From: an uncultured Bacteroidota bacterium
GTDB taxonomy: Bacteria > Bacteroidota > Bacteroidia > Chitinophagales > Chitinophagaceae
Direction of reading: 5' to 3'
NCBI GenBank assembly: GCA_903853805.1
Contig: CAINUN010000067.1
Coordinates: 39,539 to 103,538, forward strand
Length of the DNA stretch: 64,000 bases
Each line of letters starts with the position of its first letter. The stretch's first letter is position 1. The translations under genes were made by a program, and so were the position numbers. Of this stretch, positions 1 through 7,658 are shown piece by piece. The notes beneath the pieces were generated by a model. The model was given only the letters and a program-made list of their open reading frames with translations. It was not told where the DNA came from and searched no databases.

Positions 1-482
1 AATTTGATAACAGTACACCCTGCATTATTGGCACGATTAACGTCTTTAAATAAATTAGTAGTTGGGTCAGGCACAACGTACATACAGAAATAATGTGTAC
101 CATTCTGAACTTCAGGGAAACCGAATTTAATGATCTTGAAAATGTGAACAGTATCACCCGGGGCTAAGGTTAGCCCAGTATAATAGTAAACAGAATCAGT
201 ATGAAATGTTGGAGGGAAAACAGAAATGTTTTTTTCCTTTACAACCATTTGAACTCCATCTAATTCAAACCCAACTTTGAAAACATTATCGGGTGTAAGT
301 ATTGTATTGCCAACGTTTTTGATAATTACGTCAATCTGCGTGTCTTTGAAAGACCAAATTTCATCGCTTCCCCCAGTATTTTTGGGATATATCATAGTAA
401 CGTCCAAATCAACATTCTTGGTTTGAGCATTGACTGAACTCAGCGAAAAAATGGAAAAAACCAACGCAAAGATTTTTTTCAT
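1..482 (-). CDS. Exported protein with CARDB-like domain, partial (runs off left edge)
   Basis: Read directly from the minus strand: an ATG at 482 opens a frame that stays open for about 160 codons to base 1, so the C-terminus is missing. It begins MKKIFALVFSIFSLSSVNAQ, a typical Bacteroidota signal peptide with cleavage after AQ. The mature part has the spacing of a CARDB-type beta-sandwich: IDVIIKNVGNTIL, then VGFELDGVQ, LAPGDTVHIFK and finally DVNRANNAG. Such domains bind other cell-surface proteins or ligands and often occur in long T9SS cargo proteins, so the missing part may contain more domains and a sorting tail. The domain call rests on pattern only. A TAnnTTTG promoter box lies just upstream. 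Confidence 0.7.
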   Translation of the reverse strand, partial: MKKIFALVFSIFSLSSVNAQTKNVDLDVTMIYPKNTGGSDEIWSFKDTQIDVIIKNVGNTILTPDNVFKVGFELDGVQMVVKEKNISVFPPTFHTDSVYYYTGLTLAPGDTVHIFKIIKFGFPEVQNGTHYFCMYVVPDPTTNLFKDVNRANNAGCTVIK

Positions 483-498
483 AATGGTGAATTTGATT

Positions 499-506
499 CA
501 AAAATA
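499..506 (-). promoter_or_regulatory. TAnnTTTG promoter box for the left-edge gene
   Basis: The minus strand reads TATTTTTG, matching the Bacteroidota primary sigma factor -7 consensus TAnnTTTG. It ends 16 nt before the ATG at 482, giving a predicted leader of about 10 nt. No clear TTG -33 element was found, and in A/T-rich DNA this motif is common by chance. Confidence 0.45.
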
Positions 507-548
507 ACGTTTACAGTAGATATTTAAGAAGTTTTTTTTAAACAGTTT

Positions 549-878
549 TCAAGGCTTTAGTTTTTCATTATTCTTATGTCTCATAGTATCTCTAAGATTT
601 TTCTTTTCAAAGTTTTTTTGAAGTGCATCGGTTAGGTCAACGCCTGTTTGATTAGCAAGGCAGATCAATACCCAAAATACATCGGCAAGTTCATCTGAAA
701 GTTCTTTTCCTTCATCTGACTTTTTGAAAGACTGCTCACCATATTTCCTTACTAATATTCGGCTCAGTTCGCCTACTTCTTCCATAAGAATGCCAAGGTT
801 GGTTAGTTCATTAAAATAACGAACGCCTACCGTTTTTATCCATTGGTCCACTTCATTTTGAGCTTGTTGTATGGTCAT
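549..878 (-). CDS. MazG-like nucleotide pyrophosphohydrolase
   Basis: A 109-residue single-domain member of the all-alpha NTP pyrophosphohydrolase (MazG/dUTPase) superfamily. Both halves of the metal-binding signature are visible: ExxE at residues 34-37 (within EEVGEL) and ExxD at 63-66 (within DELADV). Family members hydrolyse nucleoside triphosphates to monophosphate plus pyrophosphate, often to clear damaged or non-canonical nucleotides; the substrate cannot be read from sequence. The length fits the short single-domain MazG class rather than the two-domain E. coli enzyme. It is transcribed away from the moxR gene, with 131 nt between the two starts. It is cytosolic: no signal peptide or membrane segment. 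Confidence 0.85.
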   Translation of the reverse strand: MTIQQAQNEVDQWIKTVGVRYFNELTNLGILMEEVGELSRILVRKYGEQSFKKSDEGKELSDELADVFWVLICLANQTGVDLTDALQKNFEKKNLRDTMRHKNNEKLKP

Positions 879-1009
879 GATTTTTGAAAGATTTTAAGTT
901 TCACAAAATAATAGAAAATGAAAAGACTTTTTTAAGAACATTATCACTTAATTGCATCGTGTAATTTTTTTTTGAAAAACATAAACACAATCTAAAAACA
1001 AATCAGAAA

Positions 1010-1975
1010 ATGCAATCGTTTTCATCGGATATAGAAGCGGCTAAAGCCCTGAAGCAAAAATTTGAAGAAATCAGGAAAGCTATAGGTCATATCATTGTAG
1101 GGCAAGAAGAAGTAGTGAACAAGCTTATCATTTCCATCTTGTGTAATGGTCACAGCCTTTTGGTGGGGGTGCCAGGTCTTGCAAAGACACTATTAGTAAA
1201 AACAGTTGCTGACGTGCTCGACCTTTCTTTCAAACGCATTCAGTTTACCCCCGATTTGATGCCAAGCGATATTACAGGCGCTGAAATTTTGGACGAAACC
1301 CGTCAATTCAAATTTTTAAAAGGACCCATTTTCGCCAACATTATTTTGGCAGATGAAATCAATCGTACACCTCCAAAAACTCAAGCAGCTTTATTAGAGG
1401 CAATGCAGGAAAAAAACGTAACAACTGGAGGCATCTTGCATAAATTACCTTCTCCATTTTTTGTATTAGCTACTCAAAACCCTATTGAACAAGAAGGAAC
1501 CTACCCTTTACCCGAAGCACAACTTGACCGTTTTATGTTTATGCTCACGCTCGACTATCCAAGCTTTGAGGAAGAAGTGACAATTGTTAGAAACACTACT
1601 GGAGCAAGTAATGTAGAACTATCAAAAGTGATGACAGCCAACGATATTCTTCTATTTCAAGACCTCATACGCAAAGTGCCAGTCCCGGATAATGTGTTGG
1701 AATATGCTGTAAGATTGGTTCATAAAACAAGACCTTCAAACCCAACGGCACCCGATGCAAGCAAACAGTATGTGGCTTATGGCGCAGGTCCACGTGCATC
1801 TCAATATTTGATTTTAGGAGCTAAAGCACATGCACTTTTAAATGGAAAATATTCTCCCGATATTGAAGACGTAAAGGCGATGGCTTTGCCTGTTCTTAGA
1901 CATAGAATTGTGCGCAATTACAAAGCCGAAGCTGAAGGCATTCAGCAAGAAACACTCATCAAACAATTGCTTTGA
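1010..1975 (+). CDS. MoxR family AAA+ ATPase
   Basis: A 321-residue AAA+ ATPase of the MoxR/RavA class. Walker A (GVPGLAKT) is at residues 53-60, Walker B (LADEIN) at 113-118, sensor 1 (ATQNP) at 154-158 and the LDRF element at 172-175; a small lid domain follows. MoxR proteins act as chaperone-like ATPases that help mature or activate partner proteins, usually ones with a von Willebrand A domain encoded next door. No such partner is adjacent here: the next gene is a DinB-like protein starting 1 nt after this stop. A second MoxR lies at 46437-47411 with a full partner set, so the two are probably specialised for different clients. Confidence 0.92.
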   Translation: MQSFSSDIEAAKALKQKFEEIRKAIGHIIVGQEEVVNKLIISILCNGHSLLVGVPGLAKTLLVKTVADVLDLSFKRIQFTPDLMPSDITGAEILDETRQFKFLKGPIFANIILADEINRTPPKTQAALLEAMQEKNVTTGGILHKLPSPFFVLATQNPIEQEGTYPLPEAQLDRFMFMLTLDYPSFEEEVTIVRNTTGASNVELSKVMTANDILLFQDLIRKVPVPDNVLEYAVRLVHKTRPSNPTAPDASKQYVAYGAGPRASQYLILGAKAHALLNGKYSPDIEDVKAMALPVLRHRIVRNYKAEAEGIQQETLIKQLL

Positions 1976-1976
1976 C

Positions 1977-2444
1977 ATGGAAAACTTGGAAATCAAAAAA
2001 GCATTTCTGCGCAATGAATACACAGCAATTTTGAAGACCATTCCAGCAAATGCTGAAAGGCGCTGGGGAAAAATGAATTTACAACAAATGATTGAACACA
2101 TGACCGACTCGGTGAGTTGGGCAACTGGGAAATGTATTTTTAATTTAGTGACATTGGAAGAAAATGTCCCCAAGATGCAGGCATTTCTTATGAGTGAAAA
2201 ACCATTTAAAGAAAACACACCTAATAATCTCATCTCTGAGACACCTCCAGTCATTCGCAATTCATCGGTCAATGATGCCATTGAGGAACTGCAAAATGAA
2301 ATCAATCTTTTCCTCCATCAATTTGAAGCGGAAGGCAAAGAAAAAACTCTTAATCCGTTTTTTGGCGAATTGACTTTTGGCATGTGGGTACAATTGCTAC
2401 ACAAACATGCATGGCATCACCTTAGACAATTTGGTGTAGAATAA
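1977..2444 (+). CDS. DinB-like / DUF1569 family protein
   Basis: I chose the ATG at 1977, 1 nt after the moxR stop; the frame extends further upstream but only inside moxR. The product is 155 residues. It has the four-helix-bundle look of the DinB/DUF1569 superfamily: MNLQQMIEHMTDS near the N-terminus and HAWHHLRQFG at the C-terminus, whose histidines resemble the metal ligands of DinB proteins. DinB-type bundles include thiol-transferases and many uncharacterised stress proteins. The tight spacing implies cotranscription with the MoxR ATPase, but no functional link is known to me. Confidence 0.75.
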   Translation: MENLEIKKAFLRNEYTAILKTIPANAERRWGKMNLQQMIEHMTDSVSWATGKCIFNLVTLEENVPKMQAFLMSEKPFKENTPNNLISETPPVIRNSSVNDAIEELQNEINLFLHQFEAEGKEKTLNPFFGELTFGMWVQLLHKHAWHHLRQFGVE

Positions 2445-2447
2445 TTA

Positions 2448-2903
2448 TTAGTTACCTACTTTTTTCACATTGATAGCAGATAATCCTTTTGGGGATTTTT
2501 CTGTTTCAAAAGTCACTTTGTCTCTTTCTTTTATTGGGAATTCCAAGCGGCTTAACAACATAAACACACGTTCCTGCGATTTAAGGTCGGTAATAAAACC
2601 ATAACCCTTTTCTGAATTGATAAAATTGACAATTCCCTTACGGTTTGCTTCTCTTATTTCGCGATGTTGATGGGCAATACTTAATTGAATATCTTCAGCA
2701 TTAGTAACAATCTTTTTCTCTGGGTCTGGTGGTGTGTCCGAAATATTCCCATGCTCATCCACATAAGCCATCATCATATCAATACCTTTGCCCTTATTAT
2801 TGTTTGTTTTGCGCTCTTCTCTTTTGTGCTCTTTATCCTTGCGCTTTTTTGCTTTCTTATTTTCTTTTTCTTTTTTGCCAAAAGTCTCTTTCGATTTAGC
2901 CAT
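2448..2903 (-). CDS. Cold-shock domain protein with lysine-rich N-terminal extension
   Basis: A 151-residue protein with two parts. Residues 1-40 are extremely basic (KEKENKKAKKRKDKEHKREE), probably a disordered RNA-binding tail. Residues 89-151 form a cold-shock OB fold, with the RNP1 motif KGYGFI at 99-104 and an RNP2-like segment VFMLLS. Such proteins bind single-stranded RNA and act as RNA chaperones. The gene follows the RhlE-type helicase on the same strand, 65 nt downstream of it, a common pairing in Bacteroidota. Together they suggest a cold- or growth-linked RNA-remodelling pair. RNP2 lacks the usual aromatic/His pair (VFFH), so binding may be weaker. Confidence 0.88.
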   Translation of the reverse strand: MAKSKETFGKKEKENKKAKKRKDKEHKREERKTNNNKGKGIDMMMAYVDEHGNISDTPPDPEKKIVTNAEDIQLSIAHQHREIREANRKGIVNFINSEKGYGFITDLKSQERVFMLLSRLEFPIKERDKVTFETEKSPKGLSAINVKKVGN

Positions 2904-2968
2904 AGTTTCTGAATACGTTTTTTTGGGTAATTATTTTACAGTTCTGTTATTAATAAAAACAACAGTGA

Positions 2969-4216
2969 TTAGGAATTTCTATTGTTTTGAAAACCAAAAC
3001 TTCTTTTTTTAGTGCTTTGAAAACTACGCCTTTCTGGTTTTGAAAAAGGAATGGAATGTTTATTCAATGACGGGATGCTTGTTTTGTCATTATCCAAGAA
3101 AGGATGGTCTTCAACAACAGGAATGTACTTGCCAATCAGTTTTTGAATACTTTTGAGATAGTCCAATTCTTCTGCTTCACAAAAAGAGATAGCTGTTCCG
3201 CTTGCTCCAGCTCTACCTGTTCTTCCAATACGGTGAACATAAGTTTCAGGCACTTCAGGTAATTCGTAATTAATGACATGTGTGAGTTCATCAATGTCAA
3301 TACCTCTTGCAGCTATATCAGTAGCAACTAATACTCTTGTTTCACCAGATTTAAAATTACCCAACGCACGTTGTCTTGCTGTTTGAGACTTGTTTCCATG
3401 AATGGCTTCAGCTGAAATGCCGGCATGAATCAATCCAGTAACCAATTTATTAGCTCCATGCTTAGTTCGTGTAAATACAATGACTGACACAATATGCTCC
3501 TGCTTTAAAAGATACTCCAACAGATGTTTTTTGTCTTTTTTAGCAACGCGGTAAACTGACTGATCAATAATTTCAACAGTTGAAGACTCAGGTGTCACTT
3601 GCACTTTTTCAGGGTTATGAAGCAAAGAATCTACAAGCTTTTTAATTTCTGTTGGCATTGTAGCCGAAAAAAGCAAGGTTTGTTTATGCGAGGGTAAAAG
3701 TGCAATAACTCTTTTAACGTCGTGGATAAAACCCATATCCAACATACGATCGGCTTCATCCAATACAAACAAATTAATTTTATGAAGATGAATGAGTTTT
3801 TGCTGTAACAAATCAAGCAATCTACCGGGAGTAGCTATGAGAATATCGACCCCTTTCTTTAGAATGGAAACCTGTGACACTTGCGAGACACCTCCAAAAA
3901 TGACTGTGGAGCGAAGGTTTAAATGACGTCCATAGTTCTCAAAAGATTCTCCAATTTGAATAGCCAACTCTCGAGTAGGCGTTAAAATAAGGCATTGAAT
4001 GTGATTGGCTGTTGCTGGTTTTTGATGAAGAAGTTGCAAAATAGGCAAAGCGAAAGCCGCTGTTTTTCCTGTTCCTGTTTGTGCGCAACCTATTAAATCT
4101 CTTCCTGCTAATACAATGGGTATGGCTTGTGCCTGAATGGGTGTGGGTGTGGAATAACCTTCGTCTTCCAAAGCTTGCAGCAATGGAGCTACTAGGTTCA
4201 ATTCTTTAAAATTCAT
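2969..4216 (-). CDS. rhlE: DEAD-box RNA helicase, RhlE family
   Basis: A 415-residue ATP-dependent RNA helicase. The Q motif (TPTPIQ) is near residues 23-28, Walker A (AQTGTGKT) at 45-52, PTREL near 80-84, DEAD at 153-156, SAT at 184-186 and HRIGRTGR near 330. The C-terminal tail is short and rich in Ser/Arg/Lys (RRSFQST), typical of RhlE-type enzymes and probably used for RNA contact. RhlE helicases work in ribosome assembly and RNA turnover. The gene precedes the cold-shock gene on the same strand. The start ATG at 4216 matches the usual N-terminus MNFKELNL. Confidence 0.93.
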   Translation of the reverse strand: MNFKELNLVAPLLQALEDEGYSTPTPIQAQAIPIVLAGRDLIGCAQTGTGKTAAFALPILQLLHQKPATANHIQCLILTPTRELAIQIGESFENYGRHLNLRSTVIFGGVSQVSQVSILKKGVDILIATPGRLLDLLQQKLIHLHKINLFVLDEADRMLDMGFIHDVKRVIALLPSHKQTLLFSATMPTEIKKLVDSLLHNPEKVQVTPESSTVEIIDQSVYRVAKKDKKHLLEYLLKQEHIVSVIVFTRTKHGANKLVTGLIHAGISAEAIHGNKSQTARQRALGNFKSGETRVLVATDIAARGIDIDELTHVINYELPEVPETYVHRIGRTGRAGASGTAISFCEAEELDYLKSIQKLIGKYIPVVEDHPFLDNDKTSIPSLNKHSIPFSKPERRSFQSTKKRSFGFQNNRNS

Positions 4217-4408
4217 AAATGTTTATTTGCTGAGAAAATATCGCGAGATAGGAACGCAGCGATGATAGAAAGGGTAAAGGTAAGCTTTATTTAATGAATG
4301 GTATTTAACCCAACTTACTTGAGTCTCAAAAGAGTAATTTGACAGCTAACAATTTTTCGAATCAAAAAATAATGAAAATCAATCTTGCTAACTTTCAAGA
4401 GTATAAAA

Positions 4409-4444
4409 GTAAAAAGTCGCGAAGAAATGCTCACGACTTTTTAC
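4409..4444 (-). terminator. Intrinsic terminator of the YceI/LytTR cluster
   Basis: A perfect 11-bp inverted repeat, GTAAAAAGTCG (4409-4419) with CGACTTTTTAC (4434-4444), around a 14-nt loop. It lies 24 nt past the stop of the DUF5777 gene, so it is the natural end of the leftward cluster that begins near 11051. The A/T ends would serve as the U-tract. Confidence 0.8.
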
Positions 4445-4467
4445 CTGAAAGTAATTAACATGCTTAT

Positions 4468-5406
4468 TTACCAAATTTTTGTACGGCTATTTTCAAAACC
4501 CTTTGGCTTTACAACAGTAAAAACACGAGAGATATTGAAACCGAAATGAATATCGCCTGCACTCCACTTTCCGGTTGTTTCACCAATCACGTTTCGCTCA
4601 GTAATTCCTGTGGAGTTAGTAAAAATAAGTTGAAAGACGTGTCCACCTGTTTCAATGTCAATCCCTATAGTTAATGAGTTGGTAGTATTATCTAGTTGGT
4701 TTAATTGATAAAAGTATTCGCCAGTAAGAGAAACGCGGTTGGTAATTTTTACACGACCACCCACACCAACGGCTATGATGTCATTTGGCTCCTTTTTAGT
4801 GTTCACTACATTATAGTGTATATGAGTTGGCATAATTTGGAAAGAAACCTTCGGACTAAACTTCTTTGCAATCAAAAGTTGATTCATGTAAGCAATCCGA
4901 TTACCTACTTCATAGTCAGGAAGTGTAACCTTGTTTGTTTGAGCCGAAATATCTCCGCAATAACTAATACTGATGGGCATTTTATTATCGTCGGTTTGTC
5001 GTAAAAGCTTAAACTTTATGAACCCGTCATATTCTTTCAGATAAGAACTCCTACCGATTCCCACCATAAGTCTTTTAGATATGCCATAATCAAGTCCGAA
5101 ACGCATACTAGCCATATCAAGTCCAAACAAGTCTATTGCACCTTGATTTAGTGTTCCAAAACGGTGAGAAATACGAAAATCAAGCACGCCTTTAGCCACA
5201 TTCTCTATACTTTGACTATTGCCAATTCTTGTAGTTTTAAAAGTTGCTGTAGAAAAATTGTTTTGCGTAGTTGGAGCATCAGCATTAAGCATCGACATTA
5301 AGTCGTTTTCTTCGCTTATGGAAGCAGTGTCTTTTTTTGATTGCGCATTTGCATGTGTAATCCCTAGAAACAAAAGGCATGAAAGCAGTAATGATTTTAA
5401 TCGCAT
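4468..5406 (-). CDS. DUF5777 family outer-membrane beta-barrel protein
   Basis: A 312-residue exported protein. The signal peptide ends at HANAQ (about residue 22) and is followed by alternating hydrophobic strands typical of a small outer-membrane barrel: GVLDFRISHRFG, MRFGLDYGISKRLMVGIG, VSLTGEYFYQLN. The DUF5777 assignment comes from recalled family features (the RFGTLNQG and ISKRLMVGIGRS region). No activity is established for the family. It is the last gene of the leftward cluster, 23 nt after the YceI gene and before a strong terminator. This suggests an outer-membrane partner, perhaps a channel or anchor, for the periplasmic YceI and cytochrome proteins encoded upstream. Confidence 0.8.
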   Translation of the reverse strand: MRLKSLLLSCLLFLGITHANAQSKKDTASISEENDLMSMLNADAPTTQNNFSTATFKTTRIGNSQSIENVAKGVLDFRISHRFGTLNQGAIDLFGLDMASMRFGLDYGISKRLMVGIGRSSYLKEYDGFIKFKLLRQTDDNKMPISISYCGDISAQTNKVTLPDYEVGNRIAYMNQLLIAKKFSPKVSFQIMPTHIHYNVVNTKKEPNDIIAVGVGGRVKITNRVSLTGEYFYQLNQLDNTTNSLTIGIDIETGGHVFQLIFTNSTGITERNVIGETTGKWSAGDIHFGFNISRVFTVVKPKGFENSRTKIW

Positions 5407-5429
5407 AAGATTTTTTTAATGAAATAATA

Positions 5430-5978
5430 TTATTTCTGGTTCATAATGCAGTTCACAGTGATTTCAATTTGATCCGCCACTTTGCCTGCCATGAGTTTTG
5501 GGATTTTAATTTTATAATCGTTAGGGTTGATGGTGAATTTAGAAACAGCTGTAATAGCGCTTCCTTTTACGGTTACGGTCCCAAGAATATTAATATCATT
5601 ACTTACTCCATGCATTGTAAGTTTTCCAGAAGCTTTTACGTTATACACGCCATCTTTGGCAAAATTAACTTCACTGATGTTGGTAATTTTCCCTTTAAAA
5701 TCTGCTTTTGGGTATTGATCACTTTCCAAATAATTTTCATTGAAATGCTCTTCCATAAGGGCGCTTTCAAACTTGAAACTTTTTATAGGGACAAGCACTA
5801 TCGCGTCGCCTGTTTTTGAATCGAGGACTGCTGAAGTTTCATTATTAAACGATTCAAAGTTTTCAAGTTTTGTTGAAGAAAACATGGTGACTTTACCTGT
5901 CCGAGTCAAATACTTTTGAGCAAATGAAGCATTGGCTGTACCATAGAGAATGGCGAAAATAATAATTAGCTTTTTCAT
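5430..5978 (-). CDS. YceI-like periplasmic protein (copy 1)
   Basis: A 182-residue protein with a signal peptide (MKKLIIIFAILYGTANASFA) and a lipocalin-like YceI fold. YceI proteins are eight-stranded barrels that bind polyisoprenoid chains such as quinones. Visible family features are the EEHFNENYLESDQYP block near residues 76-90, which leads into PKADFKGKI, and KLTMHGVSNDINI near 121-133. The DUF5777 barrel gene follows 23 nt downstream. It shares the HFNENY-ES-YP block and the LxxHGV segment with the second YceI protein at 10506-11051, so the two are paralogues flanking the regulator pair. A quinone-binding role in periplasmic redox chemistry is inference. Confidence 0.87.
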   Translation of the reverse strand: MKKLIIIFAILYGTANASFAQKYLTRTGKVTMFSSTKLENFESFNNETSAVLDSKTGDAIVLVPIKSFKFESALMEEHFNENYLESDQYPKADFKGKITNISEVNFAKDGVYNVKASGKLTMHGVSNDINILGTVTVKGSAITAVSKFTINPNDYKIKIPKLMAGKVADQIEITVNCIMNQK

Positions 5979-6000
5979 TGTTTTTTTTTAAAAAGGATGA

Positions 6001-6369
6001 TTATTGTGGACAACTTGCATTTACCCAAACTCTTATTTTAGCAATAGTACAAGCGTCTAATGGAGTGTTACCTTTTGGCATAGGAGGCGGTGAATTTCGT
6101 GTTATGCAAGTTAAAAGCGTACCACCTTGTGCAATAGGCAACAAATTGCTATATGTGCTCAAATCGTAACCACCAGCTTGAGAGGCGGCATTATGACAAT
6201 CACTTGTTGTGCAACTACTTGACATTATTTGTTTAATTGTACCGTTGTAGGTTACGTTAGAAGTATCGCAGGCTGGATAAAAGTCCTGCAAGTTTTTTTT
6301 ATAGCAACTTGTCAAACTAACGATGCTACTTATGAATAGCATGGAGCCAAAAAGAAATTGTTTCTTCAT
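6001..6369 (-). CDS. Small c-type cytochrome-like lipoprotein with CX4CH motif
   Basis: I chose the ATG at 6369 (MKKQFLFGSML); it puts a lipobox-like LTSC at residues 18-21, and the upstream extension is unlikely. The 122-residue product has one probable haem-attachment motif, CTTSDCH, which is CX4CH rather than the usual CXXCH. A later MPKGN segment could supply the axial methionine, as in short monohaem cytochromes. Two further cysteine pairs (TCITR, DACTI and ASC near the C-terminus) may form disulfides. Predicted location: lipid-anchored in the periplasm. It sits between the OB-fold gene and the YceI gene. If the motif does not bind haem, it is just a Cys-rich lipoprotein. Confidence 0.7.
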   Translation of the reverse strand: MKKQFLFGSMLFISSIVSLTSCYKKNLQDFYPACDTSNVTYNGTIKQIMSSSCTTSDCHNAASQAGGYDLSTYSNLLPIAQGGTLLTCITRNSPPPMPKGNTPLDACTIAKIRVWVNASCPQ

Positions 6370-6397
6370 TTTTTGGGATATTCTAATTATGGATGTT

Positions 6398-6802
6398 CTA
6401 TTTATTATCAAGAATGCAATCAGATAAAAGAACTACGGTTGTATAACCATTACAAAAACCTTTAATAGTCACTTTATCCCCAACTTTTAGAGTTGCTGTT
6501 TGTTTCATAGTACATTGAACACCTGACAAAGGATCTTCAGAATGAAGCAATACAACTTGTTTTTTATCTTGATTTTGATTGAGTTCATCAATTACACCTG
6601 TTACTTCAAGGATTTGATTGAGATAAGTGGTATTAGCCGATTTTTCGTCAGCAGTAAACGCAGCACTTAAAACTTCAGAAGTAATAGCTAAGCCTTTTTT
6701 ATCATCCACTGTAGCGTGGGGCTTGTGAAGCATATAATAAACTACTGCTCCGCCAGCTAACACGACTACCAAAAAAACGAACAGTAATGTTTTCTTTTTC
6801 AT
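6398..6802 (-). CDS. Membrane-anchored OB-fold (tRNA_anti-like) protein
   Basis: The ATG at 6802 (MKKKTLLFVFLVVV) is preferred over one 39 nt upstream because it begins a clean membrane anchor at residues 4-24. The remaining ~110 residues resemble the tRNA_anti-like OB-fold family: YLNQILEVTGVIDELN, then VVLLHSEDPLSGVQC, then LKVGDKVTIKGFCNG, ending with the paired CNG and CILDNK cysteines. Despite the family name, membrane-anchored members are extracytoplasmic and not known to bind tRNA. The gene lies between the LytTR regulator and the cytochrome gene, in the same orientation, so it is probably a periplasmic component of the same module. Confidence 0.72.
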   Translation of the reverse strand: MKKKTLLFVFLVVVLAGGAVVYYMLHKPHATVDDKKGLAITSEVLSAAFTADEKSANTTYLNQILEVTGVIDELNQNQDKKQVVLLHSEDPLSGVQCTMKQTATLKVGDKVTIKGFCNGYTTVVLLSDCILDNK

Positions 6803-6899
6803 GAAAAAGGTTTTATAAAACAAAGATAGGGATACAAACAATTGGATTACTTATCATAATACTGAAACGGGAAAAAAACTTAATGAAATGTGAGTGTTT

Positions 6900-7658
6900 T
6901 CAATTATGAAAATCACCCGTTATCCAGTTTTTAAAGTCTGCCGCTCGCTCGGAACTGACAACAGGCTGATCGTTTACAATTGGTTTTAATTTAACGATTA
7001 CTCTTGCTTTTGTATGCGTACGCATTTCATCAATACTTTTAAAACAAATCAAGTATTGACGGTTAATACGGAAAAATTCTTTAGGGTCTAACATAGTTTC
7101 TAATGCATCAAGATTGTGGTCAAGAAGATAAGTCTTACTTTCAAATGTACGAGCAAAGGTTGCTTTATTTTCACTGAAGCAATAAGCAATATCAGAAACT
7201 ATAAGCGCTTTCATGTGTTCGCCAAAACGAAGTAGAAAACGTTTTCTATATTCAATTGGAAACTGAGAAGGTTGTGTCATTTCACTTTCATAAGCAAGCA
7301 TTATTTTTAGATCGTTTAGCTTTTGCATAGCTTTTCGTAAATCATCTTTTTTCACGGGTTTAAGCAAATAATCAATGCTAGATGTTTTAAAAGCTTCTAC
7401 GGCATATTGATCGTATGCTGTCGTGAAAATGATTGGACATGGAAGTACTATTTGTTTCAACAAATCGAATGCTGTACCATCAGATAGCTGAATATCCATA
7501 AAAATCAATTCGGGAGATGGATTTTGTAATAACCAATTTTTTGTTGTTACAATCCCATCTACATGACCAACAATTTTGATTTCAGGATGCAATTCTTCAA
7601 TCAGTTTTTTCAAACGATTAAACGCGGGCAATTCGTCTTCAACAATCAATACATTCAT
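6900..7658 (-). CDS. LytTR-family response regulator
   Basis: A 252-residue two-domain regulator. The receiver domain (1-120) has the acidic pair E7/D8, the phospho-acceptor D55 in FMDIQLSDG, the TT-AYDQYAVEAF segment near 79-90 and K100 in LLKPV. The C-terminal domain (about 145-250) is LytTR, a beta-rich DNA-binding fold that recognises direct repeats. Its start overlaps the kinase stop by 4 nt (ATGA), so the two are translationally coupled. Being inside the YceI/cytochrome cluster, it probably controls that cluster; no repeat operator could be pinpointed by eye. Confidence 0.93.
   Translation of the reverse strand: MNVLIVEDELPAFNRLKKLIEELHPEIKIVGHVDGIVTTKNWLLQNPSPELIFMDIQLSDGTAFDLLKQIVLPCPIIFTTAYDQYAVEAFKTSSIDYLLKPVKKDDLRKAMQKLNDLKIMLAYESEMTQPSQFPIEYRKRFLLRFGEHMKALIVSDIAYCFSENKATFARTFESKTYLLDHNLDALETMLDPKEFFRINRQYLICFKSIDEMRTHTKARVIVKLKPIVNDQPVVSSERAADFKNWITGDFHN

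Noticed and set aside
1838..2305. 155-codon minus-strand frame across moxR and the DinB-like gene
   Set aside because: Opposite-strand shadow of two well-supported genes; Cys/Ser/Phe-rich, no family features.
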